64,000 nucleotides of DNA, from NCBI RefSeq assembly GCF_901933205.1, contig NC_044601.1:32030352-32094351 (forward strand), read 5' to 3'. The DNA is from Camarhynchus parvulus. Lineage: Eukaryota > Chordata > Aves > Passeriformes > Thraupidae. Below are positions 25,401 through 38,127 of this stretch, piece after piece (within the stretch, counting starts at the first letter, position 1; each line of letters begins with the position of its first letter). Position numbers and translations under genes: made by a program. The notes under the pieces were generated by a model. That model saw only the letters and a program-made list of their open reading frames with translations, had not been told where the DNA came from and searched no databases.

Positions 25401-28400
25401 CTTAATTGCATTGTATGCAATGAAGAGAGTACATGTTAAAGCTATTAGATAAAACTAACGATGTGTCAAAATTTTGAGAGAAATGTATAGGTACTAACAG
25501 ATTAAATATACTGTTTTATATACAGAGATTTTGTTGCTCCTCTGTTTAGAATGTCTATATTGTCTACACACTGAGAAAATCTAAAAAATTTGCTTTTCAT
25601 AGTTTGAAGGCAGATGCAAAGTTTAAAAAAGAGATATCAGGCCCAGCTATATTCTAAAAACAAAACACCTGTCACCTTATCTCACAAAGTCAAGGAGAGT
25701 CTGCATTTCTTTATCTCTTACTCTGTTTTCTGGGAAGGAGTTAAGGAATTCTTCTGAATCCCTTGAAATATATTTCCAGGTTCACTGATTGTTGTTTTTA
25801 CAAACCACTGTAGAGCTTTCTGCTATTTTAGACAAGTACGATTAATTTCTGGTGATAACTGACAGATTTCTTGTGGATTTAAACAATGCTTTCCTTAATA
25901 CACTGCAAATGTCTAATTATTTTTTCAAAGTGCCTTAATTCTAGTAAACTAAATGAGCTCAGAAACTCAATTGTGTTAGTGTCAGCCTCTCTCTGAAAAG
26001 TACTAAGCAGCTATACAGGGTTTGGGTCTTCAGATACTTGCATCTGTCAAATAATTGCTTCTTGAACCTTTCCATTACTTCATCAATACAGAAATGAGAA
26101 TAACGGCTGAAGTATTTAAACAAAAATTTTAAAGGAAGATTTGAAATTTTTACTGCCTTCTGTATTTTTTTCTTAACTTCAAAGAGCTTTTTTGTTTTGT
26201 TTTTAATGAGAAAGACTGCTCTTAACCTTCTTTTGGAAAATCTTGGACATTGAGGGAGGAACTTTGTTGACCTGAGCTGTGCTTTAGTCTTACTTCTGTG
26301 AATAACACTTTCCTCTCACTTCCAGACAAGCAGCAAGAAAGAAAAAGACCCACTGCACAAGGGGAAGAGAGGAGCAGGGAGAAAGGAAACAAACCCAGTC
26401 ATCTCACATTCCTGGATGTAGTTTGAATTTAGGAGAAACCTTTGCATGAACTTGAGCTTTCAGATCTTTAGGAGCCAGTGCAGTGATGGCCAAACAGTAT
26501 CATGAGGCATCTAGAGGTGCATCTGTATTTGCACACAGTGCCTGTTGCTGCTGATGTTATTTTTAAATATCTTGCTGCAGTTGGCACTGCTCTGTGCAAA
26601 CAGAACAAGGCTGGGATGAGTGCCTGCTAGTATTGCCTTACATGCAATCATTAGCATAAGGTTTGAAACCAATTTCAGGGATACTTTGGAGACCTAAATC
26701 TCTTTTCAGTGCCTTTTTGCTTTGTCCTTCAGTTTTGTCATCATAACAGAAAATGACCAGTGTTGAGTGTCACCAGTAGATTTGTGGTGACGTAAGGAAC
26801 TTTATAGGTGTTCCTCAAACTGCAGTGAATCATGGAACAGAGGTTTTTGGTTATCTCCTCTTACTCTCTGCTTAATGAGCATTTCAGCTACGATGGAGAA
26901 ATCAGTATTTTTGCAAGCCTTATGTCAGTCCATTTCTGGCACAAATATATGTAGTTTTCAAAAATGTGAAGACCCTTTTTTCTGTTCTAAAACAGACAAG
27001 CACACACTCATAACCCCATGCCCCCAAGACACCCATTAAACAATTTCTAAAAACAGATTTTGCAGTAATACATTTCTGTGACGCCAGAAAGGTTTTACCA
27101 TCAGATCTCTGCCTAAAGCAAGTTAAAGACATGAGTGATGTCTCTGAAAGAAGCAGGGGATCAGTATGGAGCATGATAAAATGTGTTAGTGTAGCAGCGA
27201 GGTTTCATATTTTGGTCAGCATTCTGTACATTGAAGCTCCCTGAGGAAACTTGAGGTTATTAATTCTTAACCACAGTTGTCACACAAGTCTGACATGCTG
27301 GAGAGTGACTGCAGAGGAAGTTAACTCAAAGTTGATGATTTGTTATAGGAGGTTCAAAAGAAAACCTGAAGTGTTCTCCTTCCACTGAAAAAAATTGTAA
27401 ATGCAATGTGATGATGTTTTTTGGTTTTTCTTTTCTGGTTGCAGAATCATTAAAGATGTTTTTCTTTATATGTCTTTGGCATATTAGAGTAGAAGTTCGT
27501 GTTACACAATTAAATTTATGGGTTTTTTTCATAATTTCCTTTGGGACTCTCATTGTCAGAATCCTGTAGGCTGAAAAAACCAGGAGGTAGATGACTATAA
27601 ACCTTTTGGGTGGTACAGATTGTTTATGTGTCTTTTCTTGCTGGAAATGTTGTTGGAAAAAAATAATGTTATTTACACTACTGAAACAGCAAAACAGTAT
27701 GTGCATGTATGTAATGGAAATAAATTTTCACATAAATTCCTTAGATATTCTCATTTTCTGGGGATAATACTTTTTATTGTACTCTGTGTGGAATAAACCC
27801 TTGTGATCTCTAATAGAATGTGACACCTAAAATAGATATGCTCATGATGGGTTCGGTTTTATGCAGTCTGCATTTTTAGTTGTAAAAGAGCTATTTTCAT
27901 TCCAGAAGCTGTAGTGGAGAGCCATTAACCCCTTACCTTGCCTAAGGATGGCAGTACAGTAAGTCATACTTGCTACTGGAGTGAGCTAGTATTTACTGAG
28001 TGGCTTTTTGTAACACAGTTGGAGACATGATTGATAATGGGAACTATTCCAAACGGTATTTCTGCACTGTGAACTCTGGAAATGATTTTGAAATATACTG
28101 AAAAATATATTTGCCCATTCTTAGGTTACTTCAGTGACACATTTTGATGGCATGAGAGAGCCAAGTTAGTACAGTAAACTAACCAGAAAAGCTGAACAAG
28201 CTCCCTCTCCAGCATGAATATAACTGTGACTTGTTAGTGGACATAAGGAGTCCATATTTATGATTTTTCCCCTGATTCCCTTTTCCTTTTAATTGGATTG
28301 TCCTTTAACTACCCATGTTCTGTTTAGAAATTGTTTTGTCTGAAAACTGGAGTTTGAGTTTCAAGGGAAAAGTGAGATAACTTTTGATACCTTTTTTTAG

Positions 28401-29060
28401 TCAGATGGCACAAGAAATATTGTTGTAATCAGAAAAAGAACAAAAATCATTACCTCTCCTTTTCTTCCCTTTCACCACATATGTGGAGGTGACTAATTGG
28501 AGCGCAGTAACTCTACTATTACAGTTTCATAATAGAAGCAAATTATAAGATAGAAGGTAATAGAACACAGTTTTCTGTGTGCCTGTGGTTGCTTACACAT
28601 AAGTGGGATCGTTTTGCTGCATAAATGGCCCAGACTCTCTGCAAAATCATTTAGGTAGAGTGGGCTATGGTTTCATCCCTAATGCTTCTGCTGCATAAAT
28701 TCATCCTATTTAATAGAGGAAAATACAGTGTCTGGCTGTGAAGACATAAGACCAACATGGGAGTTTTCTTAGGTGGTTCTTGAATGATATGATTTGAGAG
28801 AACCAAGGCCCCTCATGTTTCCTTATGAGATTTTGTGAATATCCACAACCCTCTGTCCTTGGCTGGATTAAAACCAGATGTTTATTGTGCTGTGTTTTGT
28901 TTTTGTTTCTTTTAAGGCTGGAAGTATAATTTATGTTAGATTAAGTAACTCCATTAGGTATATCTCAATATTGAAACATAGCATGAGATACTGTTCTGTA
29001 TTAATCTGGAAATGTGACATAGGATTCTCAAATCTGAAACCAGCAATTTCATCCTATCTT
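22447..29060. other. Intronic unique sequence, nothing recognised
   Basis: AT-rich sequence with no recognised repeat family. A 16-base near-duplication built on TTCAGGACA lies at 24275-24305. Frames are at most 126 codons (27326-27706, minus strand) and show no domains. Confidence 0.55.
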
Positions 29061-29120
29061 TTAGTGAAGATCCGTATCCATTAGTGAAGATAATCCTTTT
29101 CTTTATCCTCTAGTGAAGAT
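29061..29120 (+). repeat. Three spaced copies of TAGTGAAGAT
   Basis: TAGTGAAGAT recurs at 29062-29071, 29082-29091 and 29111-29120, each preceded by an ATCC-containing spacer, so this is an imperfect tandem array with 20- and 29-base periods. Confidence 0.85.
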
Positions 29121-29811
29121 AGGAAACTCTGACACTTAATGCAGATATAACTAATATTCATTTTCAGCATAATTCCTTACATCATTTTTAATATAGCACA
29201 TGAAATCCAGTCTTGTGTCACCATTACAATTTTTTATTAACAATGCAAATAGTTGGAAATGCTGTTAAAATGCAAATGCATTTCAATTTTTGCTTTTAAA
29301 AAAAAAAGCTTGTAGATAGTGATATTAAAGAACAATAGTGAATACAATCTACAAGATTGCTGTATTTCAATTTACATTTGCAATACAATAATAATGATTG
29401 CTATATTGTTAGAGGACTATTAGTTGCTCTCTGCCATCTTTTAGCTGAAAAGAAAATTCAGTTTGCACAAAAGAGTTTAGTGGTTTGAGGTTTTATTTCT
29501 TACAGTGTTTTGCATCTGAGAAGCAAAAGCTGGGGAAAGGCATAAGGAGGTGAAAAAATATGATAAAATCATGCTTTGATCAGATTAGAGATAACAGCTG
29601 CCACAAAGTTATTGCAAAATAGTTTTGTAATAAACCTGGTTTATCAGTAACATTGTTAGTTGGATTTATAACAAGGGAACCAAGTGAAATACATTGTGTT
29701 TTAACCATAACATCTAATAATCTAATACTATCTGAAGATATCTGACTGAAATGGGTGGCTTTGTTTTGCTTAAAATTTAACTCTTTTTATCAGTCAGTCT
29801 TCTTGAGCTTT

Positions 29812-29829
29812 TGTGTGTGTGTGTGTGTT
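29812..29829. repeat. (TG)n microsatellite
   Basis: Nine TG units within a T-rich context. Confidence 0.9.
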
Positions 29830-32479
29830 CAAGTTAGCATGATCTGTGCTCATGATAAGCGTATTTCCTTTAAAGTGCTGGAGTGCTTAGTTTTATTAAG
29901 TTTGCCCATCAGACTTCATAATAAAAGTAATCAGTAACTTACACTTCCCGTATTATTTATCTGAGATATTCTTTCAAGGAATCAGTAGTTTAAGGAGAGA
30001 CTTATAAACATGGACTGATGTGTGTGAGCATGGGCGTAACTGTATGTTACAGCATTGACAGTTGTTTATATTGTATGTTGGACAACCATTTCAGGAGATT
30101 GCCAGCTCTGGTGTCGCTCCTTAAGGTTATCAGACTCTACAAAGCAACTCAAAATAATTCTGGTCTTGCACACAAGATTAATCCCTCTTCAATTTAATGA
30201 TGTCTTAAATTGCAATTTTCTTTTAAAATGTTTTTGACAGATGAAAGAAGGAATGGGTGTCTAAAAGGCAGCTCAGTTACTGTAGCCACCCCAAGAAAAG
30301 GCTAAGGGGGAAGTAGTGGTCAAGGGAAGTGAAGACCTATGATGAGATTCATAGCTAGCTTTAACATCACATTTTCAGACGTTATGTTAAAGTTTTATCT
30401 TAATTAGTTCTTGTCATATTTATCTTCTAGTCTGACTAGAGCACTTTCAAATTTTTTGAATAGCTTTATTTTCTGGCACCAAAAGAAAAAAATCCCAAAC
30501 TTTTATTTCCTCTTTCCTTATTTATTATTTAATTTCATCATTTTATGCATACTTGAATGCTCCTCCTGGTTTCTAATTTTCTGTCTTGAAAGTTGTACCT
30601 TTGATCTAGCTACAGTAGTTGGAGAATTCAAGAAATTATGTAAGGTTCTGACTTGAGGTATGTAGGGAAAGAATCGAGAAGTCCCTGCTTCTATGTAATA
30701 GTCCGTGAAGGTGTCAGATTAGCTTCAGGCTGCTTGACATTATCTTAAAAAATTAGCTCCTGGTATAAACTTAATGTGTGTCTTTGTAATATATTTTAGC
30801 TTCATGTGCATCATTTGAAAATCCCACCTTTAGCTGAAAGTAAGTCCAGGTTACTCTCTGTGTGGGCTATATAGGGCGTATTTGATTTTCTGATTTAGGG
30901 GTTGAAAAAGGTGTTGAATATTTGGTTTATCAGAATATCATTGTAGAACCAGTGTTTCTTTGTGATTAGTTACTGAAACAGTCTCAAATCTGGAACAATT
31001 TTATTCAGTCACCTTGTGGAACTCCTGTCTTTCCGTAACTTGCTCTTGTATGTAGCTCACCATTGTACATTGTACTTTGCCCTGTCTGGAGTGAGACATC
31101 ACAACTCTGCAGCAATGGCCGTAGGCAATGTTGCTTATATCTGGATGTTTCTTAAATTGTATCACCTGAGACCAGGGTGGTGATTTAATTTAATAATTCA
31201 GTTTCTTATTTTGAAAAATTATTAAGTTAAAAATACTGTTTTTCTAAATGCTCTCATTTGTTTTTTTTCATGCTGGAATTTACTATATACCTGTTTGTCT
31301 GTTTGTCAGTGAGATCTGTCTTGTTGTGTGTCTTTGTAAGGGTTTGTTTTCTGCAAAGTGCTATACTTCATCAGTTATGTATTTGTCTTTGCTTGGTATC
31401 TTGCTTTCTATTTTTTTTTTCTTCAATATCGAGGTTTCTAATGTATCTCGCTGAAGAGGATCGTGTTTTACTGCTATTCAAGTAAGGAGAGCTGTGGTCT
31501 TTAGTTTAGGTCTACAAGACCTAGGAAAAGAAGAACTTGTCTAGGGAAATAAGAACTTTAGTATCCTTTTACATTAGGTAACACAGGAAACCCAACCATA
31601 TTGCTTTAAATAGCTAAAATGTCTTGGAAAGAAAAGCAAAACATACGGCTTTAGCAACTAAAATAAGTGGAATAAGAACTTCTTAGAAAAAATAAGTCCT
31701 TTGGAAATCAGATTTGAAATGGTCAATGCAATGAATGGTGATTTTGCAAACAACAGGAGACACAACAGTGATAGGTGGTGCAGGTTATGAGCTGGTTTAG
31801 AGTCTTCTCAGGCAGCATGTACTTGCTCCAGTGCCTTCACAGAGCTATCCCCGTGGCATCCAGGTGAAGTTGAACAGCGGCTTCAAGGAAATGTGGTGCT
31901 TGCGTCAGCCATCGGCACACAGGCCCATGCAGAAGCACACCTGCACAACACCACTGCATATGCACACACACCTATTCCCACTGCTGTCTAATTCTGTGTG
32001 ATCTGCTTTATCTTTTTGTTGCAGAAATCCTCTTTCATCCCATTACTCTGGGTAATGAAAGAGGACTCTAACTGGTCTTGCCTTTTACAGATTTTATGTA
32101 CAAAAATCCTTTATTCAATTAAATGATCAGTTAAACTAGTCTCAGGCAGCTCAGGTCAACGTGTGAAAGGGAGCCCTAAAAACCACAGGATGCTGACAGC
32201 ATAACAGTAATTGAAGGGAGTTTTGAGACCAGGAGCTACAGAGGTGCTTGAGGTCTCAATCAATCATGCTTGTTTCAGTATTGATTCATAACTGCTTTCA
32301 CTTGGGCTAAAGTAAGGAGAGTAATTGAGGTATAGCAACCTGAGCTAACTGCTCCAGTAAAGTCTACCATGACTTAACAGGGCCAAATTAGGTAAACTTG
32401 CTCGGTAAATCTTTTTATTTTTGGAAGTCTTCGTAATTCTGTATGATAACTGGTATGAAAGTGTGTTCTTAATCTAAAA
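29830..32479. other. Intronic sequence, nothing recognised
   Basis: Mostly AT-rich. A GC-richer stretch at 31745-31990 has CA-rich sequence near 31940-31970 and no recognised family or frame. Confidence 0.5.
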
Positions 32480-32725
32480 TAAAGATCAAGTACAGGCTGA
32501 CCCTGGCTGGATGCCAGGTGCCCACCAAAGCTTCTCTATCCCTCCCCTCAGCTGGACACTGACACTTTCTCTTCCCAGATAGAGAAAATATGACTAAAGG
32601 TTCCTGGATCAGCAGAGGTGCAGGGAGGGATCACTGACATGTTGCAGAAGTGTCATGGACAAAAGTGTCCATTCAGGGACATTAGTTAATTTCTTACCAA
32701 TCAAATCTGTCACTAAACACTTCAG
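32480..32725. mobile_element. Diverged avian ERV LTR fragment, second copy
   Basis: The blocks CTGGATGCCAGGTGCCCACC (32508-32527), GAGAAAATATGACTAAAGG, GAGGGATCACTGAC and a TTAATTTCTTACCAATCAAAT segment near 32687-32707 match, in order, the same avian LTR family as 20690-20940. The copy is incomplete at both ends and has no coding remnant beside it. Confidence is higher than for the other copy because more blocks are kept. Confidence 0.6.
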
Positions 32726-34831
32726 CTGTCATAAAGCGGCTTAAGAGTTCTTATCTTTCACAACAGCTCTGATATGAATTAAAGTCAGCTGCTGTTTACA
32801 AGGAATGGTAGCATAATTTTTGCTTTCTTTTGGGTTTTGCTTGGTCAATTGTAAAAATGCCCTATTCTGAGTACAATTCAGTTCCTTTTGTATCATCCAG
32901 TTAAAAAGGTACACACATTCTTGAAGGCCTTCCCGAATCTGGATTGATACACACATTACTTTGTGGCAATATTAATGGCTTGCAAATATAATGGCTGCAG
33001 CTTTGTACATTGTTGTGTTTATATTAGGAATGTCAGTATTTAATTGTAGTTATTTCTCAACAATTGTTCTTGGAGAAAGATATGATTTGTGAGCATAGTA
33101 ATAAGTGCTTATGATGTTTTATACTCAATTTAGTTGGAAACAGCTTACTTATGTAGAAAAGATGGGATTAAAAATTAAAAAATTCATCTGATGAAGCAGT
33201 TTTACTAATCTTGGTGAGCACTTAACTCTCTAAGGAATTAACTATATGATTTTCCTAAATTTTATATATATTCACATAGGTAACTTTCCAACTGTGAATT
33301 GTGAACTGAATCCATTGTACTATTTCTTTACTGTTGCTGTGTTTATTGATGACTGTTAAAGTACCTGTGTAATTTAGACAGGGTTGTGTTAAAATCTTGG
33401 AATGTTCATAGCAGGACCCACTTTAGGATTTATGGCATTACTAAAAAAAGACACATTCTCAAGGGAAATTGCTGCCACTTTCTCTGTATCTGCAGAATTA
33501 CGTAAAAATCAGAATGAGTCTGTCTATGTTGGAACTGGGAATTTTACTAATATTCTAATGTTTATATTAAAAAGTGACAATTTTTTTCCAAGACCCTGAG
33601 ATAGAGTTTGTAAATATGCAAAGACAATTGTAATGCATTTCTTGGCAAGTTTTATGCAAAGTGAGGTTGAATCAGATATTGATTTATTGTCTAAATAGTA
33701 ATGTGTATATATACTATTTTATGTCATCAAAAAAAGTGAGTTTTACAATTAGCTGATAAAATATAGAGGCTAGTAGAGGGAATTGCAGTTACAGTTCTCA
33801 CTCTCTTCAGTTTGTTCATTTATTTGTGACATGTCCTAGCTCTGCTGTCTTTAAAAGATGCATCACCAGTTTTATGAGGAAAACAAAGGTACTTGCATTC
33901 CTCAGTATAGACAGGAATTAAATATGTATGGATGGATATCTTACTAAAAAGGGAAATAAATCAGTAATTAAACTGCACAGATGGGATAGAGATAATTAAA
34001 ATATATATAAAAATTGGCTTTACAAGCCATAAAAAGAAACCCATCTGTTTTAAAAGAAAATACAACCAAGTATAAAATCAGCTTGACTCATAATTTTTTT
34101 CATAGCTCTTGAACATCTGTGCAAAGCACTTTACTAGTCTAAGTAATGATGGGTTTGCTTTTATCAGCAAAGATTTCATTTACAGGAGTAGAAGGCTATA
34201 AATGCAATACAAACACTGCTGAGCCTGCAAGTCTAACTTGGATTCCTTCCAGAGAAAGTTTGTTACAGGGGTGCTGCTGTTCTATGCAAGTGCAAGCCCC
34301 TGTCTCCATGTCACATCCTGCCTGAAGGTCATAGGAACAGTCATCATCTGCATAAGCATGCCTTCTGAAGAAAATAGAATGTAGGAATCAATTTTGTGAA
34401 AGAATTTTTTATTGCACTTCTTTTCCTTACGAATTTTGCATATATTTGCACAGCAACACTATATTGACCAGTGCTCTTGGAATTTTTTTTGCCTTTCAGG
34501 ACTTAAATTTATCCAGAGAGAATAAGTCCGTAATCCAGAGAAGCTGTTTTCCATTTTGTTTTCCTCAATTGTCAGATTACGGGGTTTTCTTCTACATTTT
34601 CATCATAGTTCAAATCTGTGATAATACATTGCAAGAAAAATCCATGACCTTTTGTATCTTGTGCTTGTAGTGCCTGAAGTACCCAATGCATTTTTGGATA
34701 CTTAGGAATACAGCTGGTACCAAGAAGGTTCCTCTCAGAATATGTCTGGCCAAAATTGAGGACAACAAAATTTTTAAGTTAACTGTTATCTGCAGGAAAA
34801 TGTCTTCTTGTCTTACTTTTCTAATAGAGAA

Positions 34832-34847
34832 ATTAGAAATTTCTAAT
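34832..34847. repeat. Perfect 16-base palindrome
   Basis: ATTAGAAATTTCTAAT is its own reverse complement. It sits among repeated CTAATAGA units (34821 and 34843) and may be local rearrangement. Confidence 0.85.
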
Positions 34848-36430
34848 AGAAATTAATTATGTGTTTTCCTATCTAAACTATGTAACTCTCTGATGTGAAA
34901 TGAACATTAGATTGATCCAAATTTTGGATGATATCAGGGAATATTTTTTCTCTTAATGGGGTAAAAAACATCTTATGACTGCTGTTTAAAGGTAATAGAA
35001 AATTGGGTAAAAAGGGAAGAGCATATATGAGTACAGTGATGAAAAAGGTATGAAAAAATTCTGTATTTTAAACTTAAGCAATTTTTTTAAGTTAAGTAAC
35101 ATATTTAAAAAGCTTTACACAATTTCATTAGTACTACAACAGCTACTAAACTAGTAACAAACTCTGAGGAGTCTATAGTGACAAAATTGCTGTGAAATAT
35201 TGGTAAACAGAATGCCTTTGTCGTCATGTTTAAACTTCTGATCAGATATTTATTTGTATTTTCCTTTAGTGAGCTGAAAGAAAACTTAATTCTGTATAAG
35301 AAGTCCAAGGTTGCTCTGCTGTTTCACAGACATATGCAATTGTAGTATAGCCTGCACTAATTGTGTTCCTGTTAATTATGGGTGCATAAATCTTCCTATG
35401 AAAAGGCTTTATTTTCTTAGCTTATATTTCTGCTAGATTTGAATCATTAGATCTAAAATTTTCTATGCCATGAAAAGATTTGTTTAAATTTTGTAAAAAG
35501 TATCATTGTCCTTTGAGGAACAAGATTAGGGGAACCATATTGCTGATTTGGAAACAGAAATGTCTCCTAACAAATTGCTTCACATTTATCCTTGGGGTAA
35601 CTTTACTCAATTACTTCAGTGCAGTGACTTGAGGGTGTGAAATAGAAGGGACTGGGGAGGAGAAGAAAAATCACATGAGATTGCAGATAGGAAGAGGATG
35701 ACAAAGTGGGCACTGCAACTGGCAGATGAGCATTGACCAGGGCTTCAAGCAGAAAATACAGTAGGAGTGATCACAAGAACCAGCAGGAGCAGGGACAGAA
35801 GATATGCAGGGTTTAGAGCATTCACCTTCTGGAGCACACAGTTGGAATTTTCATTCCTACACTCCTTTCTGTTCATCCACAACTCAAACCAAACTGAAAG
35901 GGGTTTTTCTAATTTGCCTTCATTGATTCAAAAATGAAGCACATGCAGAGGATTTAGTATTTAATTTAATTAATAGTAGCAGCAAGAGTCAAAATGGCCC
36001 TACCTGACTATGTCTGACTCAGGCTCGGGGCCCTGTGCTTTGAACTTCTACTCTTCCAGCCCTAGGTTGCCATGTCCCATACCTTTGATCCTTAACTTTA
36101 TTGTAAAGTGCAAATTTGGATAAGAGCAATTCTTTCTGTAAGATGAGTGTAATAATGGGTACTTGCTTTTAATTTTTGGGTTTTTGGCAAGGAACAGAAG
36201 ATTACATGCAGAATTTAGTAAAGAATAGAAGCATTGAAATTTCCTACCCTTAGAAACTGGGGATTGTCAGGCTTAATTCTTTCACTGCATCAATGTTTTT
36301 GTGTTTTTATAAGAGAAAAAGTGTTTATGAAGAGAGACATAATGCTTTTGTTCAACCTACTCAATATAGGTGAGAAAATTTGGTCATAGAAGCCCCCTTC
36401 AAGTCTGGGGTACTAACATGAATTAGTTAA

Positions 36431-36446
36431 TTCATTAATTAATGAA
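36431..36446. repeat. Perfect 16-base palindrome with TAAT cores
   Basis: TTCATTAATTAATGAA is its own reverse complement, in a 60-base stretch dense in ATTAA and TAAT. TAAT is the core of homeodomain sites, so a regulatory reading is possible but unproven. Confidence 0.8.
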
Positions 36447-36784
36447 AATTAACATTAATTTCCAATTAAATACAATCTCAAAAGAATTATTTGGCACTTT
36501 CATTACACAAAATCATATAGAATATCTGAGGAAAAACTTCAGTAAGTGAGAGGGAGTGTTGACAGGATTGAAAATGTGATAGAGTATTTGATTTATTCCA
36601 AAGGGATGTTATCCTATGGGTGGTCATCTTGTTTATGGAGAATGAAAATCGAATTATATTTTATACTTGTAAAATACAATAATGTAGTATTTTTCTAAAG
36701 GACTCTGTGTTTCCTAACTTTGGAATCTTAATTTGCAGACTTGCATTTGACCTTTGCTAAACCTCATGAGGTTTCTGGGGGCCC

Positions 36785-37021
36785 AAGTCTTGAGCTGGTC
36801 CTAGTCCCTCTGGATGACATCCTGTCCATCAGGTGTATCAACTCAACTACACCACTCAATTTGGTGTCACTTGCAGACTTGCAGAGGGGTCCTCTTGATC
36901 CCTGATGTCTGTGCCATTGATGAAGACATTAAACAATACTGTTCCCAGTGAGGGACACCACTTGTCACTGATCTCCATCACAACATGGAGCCGTTGACCA
37001 TCACCTTCTGAATGTCACCAG
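36785..37021 (-). mobile_element. CR1 LINE, internal reverse-transcriptase fragment
   Basis: Read on the minus strand this is the central reverse-transcriptase region of CR1, including the segment encoding the VLFNIFIND-like stretch and the catalytic loop. At 36866-36874 the expected Ala-Asp-Asp catalytic triplet reads Ala-Ser-Asp, so the first aspartate is lost. Neither the 3' tail nor the 5' part is present, so this is an internal relic of an old copy. Its edges are approximate. Confidence 0.8.
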
Positions 37022-37559
37022 TGATAGATGCTTTAAACATGAAAGAATCCAGCTGACACTAAAGAGAAAAAGACCAAATTTAATTTGCAAAGAAAAGATA
37101 GCTGATTCTTATTATTTGCTGAAACTCAGGAAACAACTGATTCACAACAGGGGTAGGAACACTAATGATGAAATCTGTAATTTCTAGCTTTAGTGCATTT
37201 TGGCTTACTAGGAGGAAGTCCCAATACATTATTCTTTCTTCCTTTTTGATAAGAATAATGAACCTCATATATGAGTGTGGGCATTTGCACATTTTAGTAC
37301 ACAGCTCTCAGAAGGCAAAGGCTACCTGGTTTTGAGGCAGATGCACTTGATACTTCAACCCATCTTCCTAAAACTTGTGTGAATATCTTTGTGACTTAAC
37401 TACTGCTTACGTTCCCTCAATCTACATGTCTTTAGTCACTATGAGGGAAAATTACTTTCATTGCCACATATTTAAACGAACTTATTTCTGTTGTCATCTC
37501 TCTGAAAAGTTCTTTGTAACTTTCCCCATTTTGTTCAGTATTCTAAACAGGCATTGTCA

Positions 37560-38127
37560 ACCTCAGCAGCAGGTTGAGGGAGGTGATTCTCCCCCTACTC
37601 TCTCATTGTGTGTCTCATTGGGTGTTCTGCATCCAGCTCTGGAGTCTTCAGCAGTCCTGATCACAAAACTGATCAGATGACTGGAGTTCCTATTTCATGA
37701 CGACAGGATGAAGGAGTTGGGGTTGTTCATTCTGGGGAAGAGAAATCTCCAGGGAGACCTCATTTCACTTTCCAGTACATAAAGGGGACTTACAAAAGGG
37801 GGGTGAACAATGGGCAGATAATGATATGGGCAGATAATTATGTGGACAGATAAATGATATGATAAGGGGGAAGGGTTTTAAACTAAAAAAGAGGAGAGAT
37901 TTAGATTTGATATTAGACAGAAGTTCTTCACTCAGAGGTTGGTGAGGCCCTAGAACAGGTTGTCCAGAGCAGCTGTGCATGCATCATCCCTAGAAGTGTT
38001 CAGGGCCACATTGGATGAGCCTTTGAGCGACCTAGTCTATTGACAGGTGTCCTTACCCATGGCAGAAATTTAGAACTAGAAGGTCTTTAAGGTCCCTTCC
38101 AACCCAAGCCATTGTATGATTCTATGA
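37560..38127 (+). mobile_element. CR1 LINE, 3' fragment with degenerate octamer tail
   Basis: A sense CR1 fragment beginning in the ORF2 C-terminal region (GAGGGAGGTGATTCT near 37576, CATCCAGCTCTGG near 37631) and ending with a CR1-type tail, ATTGTATGATTCTATGA, at 38111-38127. Near 37810-37855 a three-fold repeat of a GGCAGATAAT-like unit appears as a local expansion inside the element. Frameshifts and stops are frequent. It begins about 540 bases from the minus-strand CR1 piece at 36785-37021. Confidence 0.9.

Larger units (their letters stand above)
32726..36784. other. Intronic unique sequence with two palindromes
   Basis: AT-rich sequence containing perfect 16-base palindromes at 34832-34847 and 36431-36446. 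A purine-rich patch occupies 35640-35830. No frame above 75 codons has any recognisable content. Confidence 0.55.
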
